From Carposina sasakii (taxonomy: Eukaryota > Arthropoda > Insecta > Lepidoptera > Carposinidae), in contig CP053162.1 in the NCBI GenBank assembly GCA_014607495.2, positions 1,674,001-1,738,000 on the forward strand: 64,000 bases of DNA, written 5' to 3'. The notes under the pieces were generated by a model. It made no database searches, had not been told where the DNA came from, and saw nothing but the letters and a program-made list of their open reading frames with translations. Shown piece by piece: positions 31,391-41,907 of the stretch; position 1 is the first letter of the stretch, and each line of letters opens with the position of its first letter. The position numbers were made by a program, and so were the translations under genes.

Positions 31391-32011
31391 GTTGTGACCA
31401 AGTTTAAATATCTAGGACATATTATTGACGAACGTATGTGTGATGACGCGGATATGGAGAGGGAGCGCCGCGCCCTCGCCGTTCGGTGTAATATGCTCGC
31501 TCGCAGATTTGCACGTTGCACTACGGACGTAAAAATTACTTTATTCAAAGCATTTTGTCAATGCTTTTATACGTGTCAGCTATGGATAAAGTACACAAAG
31601 CGTTCTTATAATATGCTGAGGGTGCAATATAACAACGCTTTCCGTATCCTCATGAAGCTTCCGAGGTACTGCAGTGCGAAGGGCATGTTTGCTGATGCGG
31701 GGGTACCGGACTTCTTCGCCGTTCTGAGGGGCCGTATAGCCTCATTTTGGACTAGACTGCAATGTAGTGGTAACACCATACTTAGTATAATTAACGATGA
31801 CTTCAAAGATAAGTTTAAAAAGTATTGGGCATCTGTACATCTGTCCGAGAACGGTAAAACTCAATGTGGTTAGCTTGTTTAATTATAGGTGCCTATATTC
31901 TATGTTTTATTTTATTTTATTTATTACATTATTTTGAATCGTATTGTATTGTATCTAATTGTAATTATGGGTGTGAATTGACCTGAAATAAATTATTATT
32001 ATTATTATTAT
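31391..32011 (+). pseudogene. Jockey-superfamily non-LTR RT C-terminal fragment
   Basis: An open frame of about 159 codons to 31873 starts with KFKYLGHIIDERMCDD, the region after the RT palm in non-LTR elements, continues ERERRALAVRCNMLARRFAR, YNNAFRILMKLPRYCSAKGM and ends soon after RIASFWTRL. It has no proper ATG start and lacks the catalytic FADD region because the copy is 5' truncated right after the tRNA-headed repeat. A 3' region of 110 bp ends in a (ATT)n tail at about 31985-32011. The frame is unbroken, so the insertion may be fairly recent. Clade (CR1/Daphne-like) is tentative. Confidence 0.8.
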
Positions 32012-32470
32012 AACGTAGTAAGTATTTGTACTAACCTGCACCTATTATTATCAATAATTTTTATAATGTAAAATTTTATTTAAAAACTTCAGTAATGTTG
32101 CTCACATGATAGATAGATAGTATATATCCAAAAAAAATTGTTCAGTAGCGCACGTTCTCTGGAAAAGTTATCTTTCCTATTTGTTGCTAATACGCTTATA
32201 CTTAAGTTTCTTTTTGTATTTTCCTACATAAACTAACTTTCCTCTTTCAATATACATTTTTATGTCAACTTTCTTGCTATTAAGTAGATCCTCATGCTAT
32301 AATGTTAAGACTAAAAATAACTTTTTAAATTCTTTGTGACCAAAGTTATCAACGCAATGAGCACTTCGGCGGTAATTCTGCAACTTTGATCAAGTTTTTA
32401 TACGTGATGTGGGTACGAGACTGTTTTCTTTCTTGTATATACTCGTATCAGCAATTTTTCTCACTTAGGT
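32012..32470. other. No supported feature
   Basis: AT-rich; nothing recognised. Confidence 0.4.
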
Positions 32471-32611
32471 GGGGCTGATTTTTCCAAACGTCAGGTAGCC
32501 AAGATGAAGACTAAAGTTGATGCTGTCTCTATCATGATCCAGTTTAAGAGAAAGACAGCATCAACTTTATTCTTCTGATTGATTATCTGAGGTTTGGAAT
32601 TATCGGCCCTG
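32471..32611. mobile_element. PAL-Q MITE, copy 3
   Basis: 141 bp. Left GGGGCTGATTTTTCCAAACG, right TTTGGAATTATCGGCCCTG; inside, AAGTTGATGCTGTCTCT pairs with AGACAGCATCAACTTTAT. The clearest palindromic copy. Confidence 0.7.
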
Positions 32612-32635
32612 ACAAACAATTGGCTGTCTGCCCCC

Positions 32636-32795
32636 CTAGTATTACCACGCGTCGTGGATATCGTATCGTACGATATCGTATCGTCTATATACAAAATTCA
32701 AAATGGCGGCTATGTTTACCGTATTTTGACAGGCTAAATGTCGATAAACCGGTTTATCATATCGTGTTTCGCAAATCATGCTACTTGTGCTGGTA
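32636..32795 (+). repeat. REP-K, copy 2
   Basis: ACGCGTCGTGGATATCGTAT, CGTACGATATCGTATCGTC, AAATGGCGGCTATGTTTACC and CATATCGTGTTTCGCAAATC, then GCTACTTGTGC. Confidence 0.6.
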
Positions 32796-33069
32796 TTAGC
32801 AGAGTAGAATAGCACAACAGTGGCGACAAACAAAACTAGTAAAAATATGGTTATAATATGGTAATAAATGGTTATAAGAGTTAGTAATAACAAAGCAATG
32901 AATGTATGTAGATAACCAACATCTATAATACTCGTATAAAATGAATCGCCCAATGTGTTGATAAGCGCAGATCTCGAGATGAACTGAACCAATTTCGCTA
33001 ATTCTTTTTTTAGCGTATTCCTTGAAGCACGAGGATGGTTCTTACGAAAATAATTTTTATACTTCTTAT

Positions 33070-33111
33070 ATGTAATAAATCCACGTTAGTAGAGCCGCGG
33101 GCAACAGCTAG
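33070..33111 (+). repeat. Helitron-like 3' end fragment
   Basis: GTAATAAATCCACGTTAGTA, GAGCCGCGGGCAACAGCTAG followed by T. Only the hairpin-CTAG end remains. Confidence 0.45.
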
Positions 33112-33478
33112 TATATAATTATTAAAATTTTGTAAGCCTAAAGCATCAGCTTTCTCCAGTTCATTCCAGTGAAGATTTAATCGGAAAAATTCCGGTTGCG
33201 AAATTTAATCTTTTCAAAGTTTCCTGTTTCAGAAATTAATTTAAAAATGTACACTTTTTGTCTCTCTGGGCCAAAGAGAGTGCTATTACAAAACTTTCAC
33301 CGACAGCAGTTACTGTTAACAATGTTAATTTAACCTTATTGTATTTTTTTTTCTTATTGTGGACGATTTTCAAAAACAAAATTTACTGTGTACTTATAAA
33401 GTACATAATTTAAAAAGAAAAACGTTAGTCTTTCAACTGTGAGAATACTCAAGGACTTTGTGTTGTTTTCTAAGTTGT
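33112..33478. other. No supported feature
   Basis: Nothing recognised. Confidence 0.4.
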
Positions 33479-33490
33479 GAACTAAAAGTA

Positions 33491-33779
33491 TCTTTTCTTT
33501 TCTATTCTTTAGCCGCGTGGTGCCGGCAGAGTAGAGTTTGTACCACCCCTGCCTGCCCGTGGGTATCGTACGAGGCGATTAAGGGTTTCCGGGAGGTGGG
33601 CAGCAGCCGCAGCGCCTCCCGTACTGACAACAAAGTCAGAAAATCACACTGCGGTCACCAACCCGCCTGCCCAGCGTGGTGACTATGGGCAAAACCCCCT
33701 GTGGCAGTAGCCTTGTGGCGTGCCCTGGGGGAGGCCTATGTCCAGCAGTGGACTGCAATAAGCTGAAGAAGAAGAAGAA
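33491..33779 (+). mobile_element. SINE-C, intact with target duplication
   Basis: 289 bp between exact 12-bp duplications GAACTAAAAGTA (33479-33490, 33780-33791). Head region GCCGCGTGGTGCCGGCAG, middle GGTATCGTACGAGGCGATTA and GCGGTCACCAACCCGCCTGC, 3' end GGGGGAGGCCTATGTCCAGC and a (GAA)n tail. The 3' end is the RTE-b 3' end, so RTE-b probably supplies its machinery. A 5' tRNA origin is not evident. Confidence 0.85.
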
Positions 33780-33791
33780 GAACTAAAAGTA

Positions 33792-34689
33792 AAGTGTGAT
33801 ATTTTGCAACGTTCGAATGCTATCTAGTTGCCTATAATAGCAATGAAGAGTCATAAAATTTGAATGGCTCGGTAATAAATCTATATATATAAATCAATAA
33901 ATAAAAGTCATAATAAAGTTCCACATGTTTTTGATAGATATATAAAATTCATATTAAAACTACAATAAAGACAAAGCTTTTACAAAGAGCTGTGCATTTT
34001 AATTTAGCGTAATCGGAAACCGGCGGTCTCGTGATGAGCCCGCCATTTTCTCTGGCGGCCATTTTGGCGTCGCGGAAACACGTAATGGCGGACCTTTGTA
34101 GTTGCCGCTTTTATGTGGCCATGTTAATAACGAAGACCTCGTAAATGGGATATGAGCCCGGATAACCTTGTGTCTTACACGACAAGTTTAATTATATAAC
34201 TATTATGTGGTGCTTAGGACAATAGTTCGGTGATGCGGCTAAGTTATTTATTAGACTTGGGTATTAGTTCCATAGAGAACATTAATAATGTTAGTATTCT
34301 TACTTAGTAATCCACCATCCATTTTATACATCGCACATAACATAAAAAAAAACTATCTTTCCATTCATTATTATCATTATTATTATTATGCTTTATTGTA
34401 TACAGCAAAGTTTTCACAAATAAAGTTTATGACAAAGAAAATGTACAAAGGCGTGCTTATCTCTAAAAGAGATTTCTTCCAGCAAACTTATCTGTTAAAG
34501 AGATTTAAAAATAAAATTAATAATAATAATAAAAAACGTGTAACATACACAAATATGCGGTCACAAGAACTGCAGGATCACAAAGAAGACCCATGCAGCT
34601 ACTTTAAGCATGGCTGACAAGTTTTTTTTTATTCTATTTTTTAAAAGGGGTTTTTACCCAAGGGGGTATGTCAACCCCATTGTATTACC
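33792..34689. other. No supported gene
   Basis: 34010-34150 is GC-rich for this window (AACCGGCGGTCTCGTGATG, GGCGGCCATTTTGGCGTCG) and might be host single-copy DNA. The 109-codon frame at 34288-34617 is low complexity (YYHYYYY, NNNNKK). Confidence 0.4.
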
Positions 34690-34775
34690 GATAGATCATT
34701 GTTTGAGGGAACGTTCCTTATTCGACTCTTACGACATGCACGGAAGGAGATGCAGCTGATGTATTTTATTAGAGC
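34690..34775 (+). repeat. REP-X 3' part
   Basis: GAGGGAACGTTCCTTATTCG, ACTCTTACGACATGCACGGA and GAGATGCAGCTGATGTATTT. Confidence 0.6.
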
Positions 34776-35154
34776 ATTCACATTGGTATTTGTAACCACC
34801 CTCGCTTGAGGGAATCTTCAAGTTTTCAGATAAGGATTTCAGTTTTGAAATGACTTACATAACGAGATAAACATGAAACAGGGAAAATAATTTAATATAC
34901 TACACAGAACCTGAGACAACCCTAATCTAGAAGAAAAGTGATCCAAATAATAAGGGGGATAAAGTCGAAAATAAAATTAAATTGCAGTCAATTTATTTTC
35001 TGTTCGGTGTTAAAAGGGTGCCAATAAATCTTCTCCGATTGTCTTCGGAGTTCTTTGCCGTTTATTTGGTATCGAAGTCGCTGGTAATGTGCGGGGATTC
35101 GGCAGTGTATCATTTGTCTGGTCATGTTTTATATTTATTTTCTATCTACGTAAT
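34776..35154. other. No supported feature
   Basis: An 84-codon frame starts at 34982 (+) and runs into REP-Y at its end, so it is not a gene. Confidence 0.45.
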
Positions 35155-35375
35155 ACACGTATACATAATCACGCCTTTATCCCTCGGGGTAGGCAAAGCA
35201 CCGAGGGCCGATAGAACCACATGGTGCCAATTCTGACCAATTTTGAGGGTAAAGTTGAGATGTAAGTTCGGTTAGTGTGACAGGTGATCAGCCCATCGCC
35301 TACAAAACACCAACACCCTCTTGTCCCTCTACTGACTTGTACAGTATGCCCGGGAAGATAAGCAGCTGTAGTATA
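35155..35375 (+). repeat. REP-Y copy, long form
   Basis: ATACATAATCACGCCTTTAT, GGTAGGCAAAGCACCGAGGG, CCGATAGAACCACATGGTGC, TTGAGATGTAAGTTCGG, GATCAGCCCATCGCCTAC, CTCTACTGACTTGTACAGT and CCCGGGAAGATAAGCAGCTG. Ends in a T-run. Confidence 0.7.
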
Positions 35376-35528
35376 TACGTTTTTTTTTCACTCCCAAAGC
35401 AGTATATAAGAAATATCGCTCAAAAAAGAGAAATGATTGATTATGTACCAACAATATATATAGGTAAGTTCATTATGTGACACAGGTAAAAATCTATTAA
35501 GGGATTGTGCATCATAATCATACATATG

Positions 35529-36004
35529 CAGGGTGTGGGTGACAGCCAGGCAAATACTGAAATGCTGAAAAAGTACCATTGTGTTGAGTTATTTTTACGA
35601 CAGTGTTATTACTCGCAGTAAATGTATTTTTGATTTGATTTATCAGTTATCTTTGCCCTCCGCGCCAATTGTATCGGGCGATCCTGTGACTAATTAAATG
35701 GGTTTATTGGGTATTGTGTGACACATTTCTGTTTTTTTGATCACTTGTGACTCTCTCATTAGAGTTGATCAGTTATATGAACTTTTTTGAGGGAAACTTT
35801 TTTAATGAAAATCATCTTTTGGTTTAAATTTTAATCATTGTCTGAGGCCTAATTAAACGCACAAAAAAATTTTTTTTCCCGAAAATATAAAAAAATGACG
35901 GAAAATTTTGGAATTTGCCTGCGAAAATTTTCAGTGTTTTCCGCCTCAGAATCATGATCTGATGTCGTGGTATTCATATTTGCCTGGCTGTCACAAACAT
36001 TATG
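35529..36004. mobile_element. TAM4 MITE, copy 1
   Basis: 476 bp, left CAGGGTGTGGGTGACAGCC, right GGCTGTCACAAACATTATG, so the last bases of the right end are mutated. Contains GCGCCAATTGTATCGGGCG and TGCGAAAATTTTCAGTG. Confidence 0.75.
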
Positions 36005-36469
36005 TATTAAACATTTACTTATTTACATAGAAATCCTATATCATCATATTCCCTGTAACATTCATATACGTATGAAACCGATAGCGCAGAGATAAACAAG
36101 TTTACAGCTTAATATGTGGATAAATTGGATTTTCAGCATCATTGACTTATTTTATTTACCCTTTTTTAAGACAATTTACACGTGTTCAGGATAAATAAGA
36201 AAAAATGTTTGGGAAAACCTTTGTAAATGTTTTCTATCTTTCCGATGTGAATTTTATAAAATATTAATATTTTTTTATGTTTCTGTTTTTTTTCACAGCA
36301 ATTCCGTGAAAACATTGTTGGTATGAGAAATAACAATGCTGTTTCATGGCAAAAATGAAGAAGAAAAAATTGCTATTTTTTAAATTTTACTATACATCGA
36401 GTGAGGTGTATTGATTTTAAAGAACAAAATTTTATTGTTACTGTTTCTGAATAAAAAAAACTGCATGGT
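36005..36469. other. No supported feature
   Basis: Strongly AT-rich; nothing recognised. Confidence 0.4.
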
Positions 36470-36870
36470 CTCTATACAGTCGCGTTAAGCATACCGGGGT
36501 TGGATGTTAAAGATCAGTTATAAGTTGCTAGCCTTTTCTTTTTTTTTTAGTTTTCGCCTGAGAGAACGGTCCTGAATTTGACTAAGTCTAAAGGCTCGAG
36601 CACGCCGGATGCGTATGCGTGCACGTAAGCGTAGACGTACACGTACCTCTGAGTTTAATGTATGGAACTGTCACCGCTTGACGTCTATGCTTACGTCTAC
36701 GCATACGCATCCAGTCTGCCCGTGCCTATACAGTTCCATACATTACAACTCAGAGGTACGTATACGTCTACGCGTACGTGCACGCACACGCATCCGGTGT
36801 GCTCGAGCCTTAAGTCTAATCTTACGACACGCACCATCGGAGCTTCAATTGTTGTATTCTAGTGAAGCCA
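36470..36870 (+). repeat. REP-X copy split by PAL-G
   Basis: Left part ends GCCTGAGAGAACGGTCCTG ... ACTAAGTCTA (36590), right part resumes AAGTCTAATCTTACGACACG then GTATTCTAGTGAAGCC. PAL-G copy 2 lies between. Confidence 0.65.
36591..36811. mobile_element. PAL-G CpG-rich palindromic element, copy 2 (complete)
   Basis: 221 bp with inverted arms of about 80 bp: AAGGCTCGAGCACGCCGGAT at the left, ATCCGGTGTGCTCGAGCCTT at the right. Target duplication AAGTCTA (36584-36590, 36812-36818); 8 bp if the terminal T/A is counted to the flank. The central 60 bp is inverted relative to copy 1. A 7-8 bp duplication would suit hAT or P-type ends, but I recognise no transposon family. Confidence 0.85.
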
Positions 36871-37384
36871 TTAGTACATACAGGAAAGGACTTTATTTAA
36901 AAAAAGAATAATCACAAAATCCAAAAAAGCCGTATACAAACATAGAAAAAATACACAATGCCTTTCGACCTTTCAATAATACGTAATTCCTTAAAAAGCA
37001 TCGAATAAAACAAATGGCGGGGCCTTTTCACAAAAGAATAGCTCTTGTACGTTCAGGTGAGTCATCGAGTTTCGACATCTCTCGAAATGAACGAGGCTTA
37101 GGGTAATTCCCCAACGGTAGGTATGTGCGTATAAAGCTACAAATTCGAGCGATTTGCGTTTTCAAATCCAATTCATTTATTTAACGTAGGATTTCTCGCT
37201 TGTTGATATTTTTTTTATATATTTTGATGCGGCTTATGAGTGAAGAAATCGGGGAAAATGATCACAGTAGAGAATTATAACTCACGCTCTGTGACGGGCT
37301 AGATCAAAATCGGGAGAGCCCATCCAAGAGTACCCGAAACCGGTCCATTTTTTTTAAATAATAATATATTTTAATAATAATATT
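36871..37384. other. No supported feature
   Basis: Nothing recognised; no open frame above 60 codons. Confidence 0.4.
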
Positions 37385-37670
37385 TTTAAAATAGGCTTAC
37401 GCTTGACCACAACGCGCCTAATGGTAAGTACCGTTGCAGTCTAAGATGGAGCGCTTGGCTAAAAGAAACCGGTTCACTCTCGCCTTGAAGACCGCAAGAT
37501 TATAGTTCACGGGGAACAGGGATTCAGGCAGGGAGTTCCACAGCTTGGCCGTTCGCACTATGAATGTAGAAGCAAAACGCTTAGTACGAGTTTTTGGCAC
37601 TTCAACTGTGAACCGGTGTCGCCTTGACGTTTCCCCGGTCGTCCGGTGGTTGAACTTAACAGTGTCAACT
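37385..37670 (-). pseudogene. Non-LTR RT extreme C-terminus
   Basis: The minus strand from about 37665 encodes FNHRTTGETSRRHRFTVEVP and then KTRTKRFASTFIVRTAKLWN and LPESLF..., followed by FKARVNRFLL and a stop after the 37418 region. The RTAKLWNSLP-type phrase marks the C-terminal tail of a large group of insect non-LTR RT proteins. A 3' AT-rich stretch with TTATTATTAAAATA follows. Frame unbroken across 80 codons; 5' truncated. Confidence 0.75.
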
Positions 37671-38597
37671 TAAAAGTGTTAAGTTATTTAAAAAATCTGT
37701 TTTTTTTTGTATGCAGACATCAGTCAGCACGCAAATAGGCGTCGCTCGGTGGCATCTCTAACCAAGGAAACGCAAATACGTAGTCGGCGACAGTAAATGC
37801 GTTAATTTATGTGGGCGAGGCAGAAGAAGTATGTTTGGAACGTAGTAAAGGGTGATCTGTAGTCTCTGCCTATCCCTACGGGACTTGGGCGTGAGGTTAT
37901 ATTATGTATATAAGAATACAAGCGTTGGAATCTATATAGTCTCGCTTCAGCCATATTTCTCCACCCTTATCTCACGGATCTCAAGGAAAATCCACCTGAA
38001 AGTCTCCGGAAAGCTCGGAGAACATCACTCAGTCACTTTTGATGCCAAACGCAGGCCCACAATGCTGTAGGGAAAACGTAAGTGGCTTCCGAATTGAATG
38101 GTTTCATCGCAGTGTCTCGCCCGAAAGGTAAAACGGGAGAAAATAAATGTTTGCTCCAATTTATTTCTTGGAATGAAGGTGGGTGATGGAAATTTCAATT
38201 TCGAAAAAACTTTATTTAAAGTTACTTTTCTGATGTTGAATAAAATTTATTTGAATAAAATGATTTAAGGATTTAATGATTAAAAATTTAAAATGATGAA
38301 GCGTACACAAATTATTTGTCGATAGTAATTTTATATGTTTCTTTCTATATTTGTTACGGTTTAGCTTATCAGAGTTGAGTTCACCCTTGTATGTTGTCGT
38401 TCATAATTACTGCAATTAATTTACATGCGACAGTATAATGTTTCTTCCTATAAGTACGTGAAGCGAAACCTTTGTACTACTTTTCAAAGAAAATTTCGGA
38501 AATCGATGAATTTAAAATCTTGTCACGGTTAAAATGAATGTGAACGAGAAGCAGAAAGCTATTACTTAACAAACATTTCTAGAAAAATTAAAATTTT
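37671..38597. other. Mostly unassigned
   Basis: GGGTGATCTGTAGTCTCTGC at 37850-37869 and following CCTATCCCTACGGG look like the 3' end of an unnamed repeat also hinted at near 10208. 37700-37800 contains GC-richer sequence without a frame. Confidence 0.4.
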
Positions 38598-38792
38598 GGG
38601 GGATAATGGGAGTCACTATATGTACGTGTGTAATATCGTACAGTCTGTAATACGAGTATACTCTTACCGTGTGGTGTAGGGACTAAAGCGCCTACCCAGC
38701 GTATATTATAGGCAAAAACCCTCTGGCAGTAAGCAGCCTTGTAAGGTGCCCTGAGGAAGGCCTATGTCCAGCAGTGAGCTGCAATGAGCTGG
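38598..38792. repeat. REP-N end (minus) and SINE-C fragment (plus)
   Basis: 38598-38632 GGGGGATAATGGGAGTCACT is the inverse of the REP-N start. 38660-38792 carries CGCCTACCCAGCGT, GGCAAAAACCCTCTGGCAG, GAGGAAGGCCTATGTCCAGC, a SINE-C 3' half. Confidence 0.55.
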
Positions 38793-39327
38793 TGTGTATA
38801 TGTGTGCGTGTCTAACAAAAGGCGATCACTAGCTTCAATCAAAACGCGTTGTTTCCGCGTAAAATCAAGCACTTCCAAAAAATCATGCCGAAAAATTCAC
38901 ACGTCAAACATTATTGTAATTTTCTCACCTGCTGTTCAAGACGTATTCTTGGTGAAAATTTGACACCGTCAGCGGAAAGATTGCCTCCTGTAACAAACAA
39001 AATTACATTATCACTCCAGAAACGGGGTTGGTGTAAAAAAGGGTACGTTATGTCGTTGAAATAAGGTGTACCTTTTGTTTATTAAAGTGGCTGTCAACTT
39101 TGTTTATTTGTTATTATTGTAAAAGAGAACAGTCAGTCTGTTTCGCACTCTATCTTACTGGGGCGTCGTGTTTTTTATTTGCTTCGGTATATTTTGCCTG
39201 CGCTTGGCGTAGTGACTACTTGTCTGTTATGTTGTGTCTTAAAGCTACTCAACATATTATTTTATCTGTTCTGTGTACAGTATTGTACTTGAATATATTT
39301 TTATTGAATACAATTGATATCCTAAAC
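38793..39327. other. No supported gene
   Basis: A 71-codon frame (38849) and a 76-codon frame (39100) are unrecognised; neither carries a domain I know. Confidence 0.4.
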
Positions 39328-39546
39328 TAGATAAATTTATGGCTTATGTATAGCTATCGGGATGAAAAATAACGTTCCAATAATGTAATTTCAAAAAGAG
39401 ATGGTAAAATTCGTCATCCGAGTAATTGACCCGGTGGCTCAGTGGTAAGAGCGCTGGCACGCGGAATGCAGAGGTCGTGGGTTCGATTCCCACCCGGGTG
39501 AGGAATTTTTTCCCATTTCTTTATTAATAATTTTAGATAAATTTAT
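39328..39546 (+). repeat. tRNA-headed repeat, copy 3
   Basis: Bounded by TAGATAAATTTAT at both sides (39328-39340, 39534-39546). Inside: shortened body (TAGCTATCGGGATGAAAAAT, GGTAAAATTCGTCATCCGAG), tRNA-like head, then CCATTTCTTTATTAATAATTT. The bounding 13-mer resembles a body sequence of copy 2, so it can be tandem structure with deletions or a target duplication. Confidence 0.65.
39428..39501 (+). tRNA. tRNA-like head (probably pseudo-tRNA)
   Basis: GACCCGG acceptor, TG, D-arm GCTCAGTGGTAAGAGC, T-arm GTGGGTTCGATTCCCAC with a perfect GTGGG/CCCAC stem, 3' CCGGGTGA. This is the most tRNA-like head of the three, but the anticodon stem (CTGGC...TGCAG) has two mismatches and an 8-base loop. Confidence 0.45.
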
Positions 39547-39727
39547 ACCAAAATATTAGGATTAAAGTGTCTCTTATTTTATCTTGTAATTTGCAATTTT
39601 GTGTGTGTGTGCAATAAAGAATAAGAGTAAGTGACGACCATTTTTTTAAATGTATTATTGTAGAACGTATGGCTTTCAATACCGGAATATACCTATAAAT
39701 AGGCTTTTTACATAATTTATTAACTTA

Positions 39728-39858
39728 TTTCTGAACTTGTACATCTCAACTATACCCTCAAAATTGGTCAGAAGTAGCACCATGTGGTTTATCGGCCCTT
39801 GGTGCCCTGCCTACCCCGTAAGGGATAAAGGCGTCATTATATGTATGTATGTATGTAT
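39728..39858 (-). repeat. REP-Y copy with clear tail
   Basis: CTTGTACATCTCAACTATAC, CACCATGTGG, GGGATAAAGGCGTCATTATA and a tail of four ATGT units. Confidence 0.7.
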
Positions 39859-39965
39859 TTTTGACATGAGATTAGATAGATAAAAAGAATCAACTTTTAC
39901 TATGCAACCAACTCCGAAATCGAGAAAAAAATGCTGTTTCATATATATCATCAAATATAACAAAA
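39859..39965. repeat. Half-copy of the 42.8-kb palindrome family
   Basis: TTGACATGAGATTAGATAGA, AATCAACTTTTACTATGCAA, CCAACTCCGAAATCGAG correspond to the left arm and inner boundary of 42805-43044. Confidence 0.45.
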
Positions 39966-40261
39966 TCACTCAAAGTAAACATTCTTAGTACCTAGGTGAT
40001 TTTTTATAAGTACCAATTAGGTGCAAAAGCTAGCACTACCAGCATTATATTATATCGATCTCATAAAACTTGCAATTGGCTATAAATAAAATACATTTTT
40101 CGGACGTTGCTTTTCAAATTAAAACACCCAATTACAATGCCTGTACAAGCAAAAGTCAAAACCAAACTCCGAAATAAATTTAACGCAAAATGACAAAACG
40201 ATTTCGAATAATTGTTGAAACAAGTTCACAAAGCACTTTCTGAGTTATTTTAGTAGTTGGT

Positions 40262-41175
40262 CAAATTTTCTTCGTCAAATAGCGTTATTGGAAAATTTAC
40301 GACTTCCCAAATGTTTTCAGTGTTTAGTTAATTGATTTTATTTTATGTGATTTGCTGAATTGCAACTGCTGGTAATATAGTAGCAGTAAAATATTTTTCT
40401 TCTTATTACAACTAGCGGCCGCCGACGACTTGATAGTGTGTAATGAGAGTTAAACGTACATACATACATATAATCACGCCTCTATCCCTTACGGGGTAGG
40501 CCGAGCACTAAGGGCCGATAGAACCCCATGGACTTCGCCACTTTTGACCAATTTTTAGGGTTTTTGTAGAGTTGATGTGATGAATATCGATGTTTGTTTC
40601 CGAGAATAAAGTTGATGCTGTCTCTTTCATGATCAAGTTCTAGAGAAAGACAACATCAACTTTATTATTCTGATAGTCTATCTGTCGTTTGGAAAAATCG
40701 GCCCTAACTAAATAATAAATAAATATTCACACACTTCACAACACATTGACCTAGGGATCTTAAGATGGGACCCTAAGGTCAATTGCGTTGTGAGTACTAA
40801 GTGTGAACGGTATATTTAATACATAGATAAGTATATAAACATCCATGACTCGGAAACAAACATCGATATTCATCACATCAACTCTACAAAAACCCTAAAA
40901 ATTGGTCAAAAGTGGCGAAGTCCATGGGGTTCTATCGGCCCTTAGTGCTCGGCCTACCCGTAGAATAGAGGCGTGATTATATGTTGATGTGTTTAACTCT
41001 TTACACACTGATCAAGTTCTAGTTGTAATAAGAAAGACAACAATTTTTATTCTGCTACTATATTACCAGCTGTCGTTTGCAATTCAGCAATCAGCATAAA
41101 ATAAAATCAATTAACTAAACACTGAAAACATTTGGGAAGTCGTAAATTTTCCAATAACGCTATTTGACGAAGATA
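40262..41175. repeat. Large palindrome, arms of about 340 bp
   Basis: Left arm 40262-40606 and right arm 40846-41175 are inverse copies: CTTCGTCAAATAGCGTTATT at 40271 returns inverted near 41148-41170, and REP-Y (40459-40575 plus, 40865-40985 minus) lies in both arms. The 240-bp spacer holds a PAL-Q copy (40605-40706) and a SINE-B 3' part in inverse orientation. Arms differ by small indels. Confidence 0.85.
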
Positions 41176-41258
41176 TCAAGAAGTGTGTTTAGATTATTGA
41201 CATAATACTCATTTTTTCTCAAGTCATTTTAAATACCTACCTTACAAAGAATAAATAC

Positions 41259-41333
41259 ATCATCATCATCATTTACAGCCCTGAGAAGTCCACTGTTGGA
41301 CATAGGCCTCCCCCAACAACCTCCACTCTGACC
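41259..41333 (-). repeat. RTE-a 3' end, short
   Basis: ATCATCATCATTTACAGCCC, TGAGAAGTCCACTGTTGGAC, CAACAACCTCCACTCTGACC. Confidence 0.7.
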
Positions 41334-41907
41334 TTACAAAAAATAGATACATATTTAAAAAAAAAATTGTACATTTATTACATACATCATTAAATTGTCG
41401 GAAATGGCTATATAAAAATGTTAATATACTTATTTTGGACACCGGTTCCTAATACATCTAAATTCGTAAAAGTAGGCAACTCGGACTCAGAACAGATATT
41501 TTGTATTCGATTTACCCCCTAAGTCTATTGTGATTGTAAACTTGAAATAGGTAGAATACAGGTAAACCAGTGATCATTGAATGTAAGTATGTTAACAGTC
41601 AAATAGAGAGTAGGCTATGAATAAATAATTCGAGATTTCCCCAAAAATAAATAATATCAAACTTACAAAATAACACAAAAAGAAACCACCCAATTGCAAA
41701 GAAATTACGCACAATAGACAAGGTTTTTTGAGTACTCAAAAACAAAATAAAAAATAGGAACAAAAGCTTTATTTCCTATTCAAAACAGCAAATAACCAAA
41801 CAATCGACCTATTTCTCGGTTATTTATCAACTCAAATTAACAACGAGCTTTTTGTTTGTTTAACAGAATTGTAAATCATTTTATGTAGTTGTTTTGTGAT
41901 TGGTATA
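41334..41907. other. No supported feature
   Basis: AT-rich, no repeat match. Confidence 0.4.

Noticed and set aside
39428..39501. Functional tRNA gene
   Set aside because: D- and T-arms are good, but the anticodon stem is mismatched with an 8-base loop, and the head is part of a dispersed repeat.
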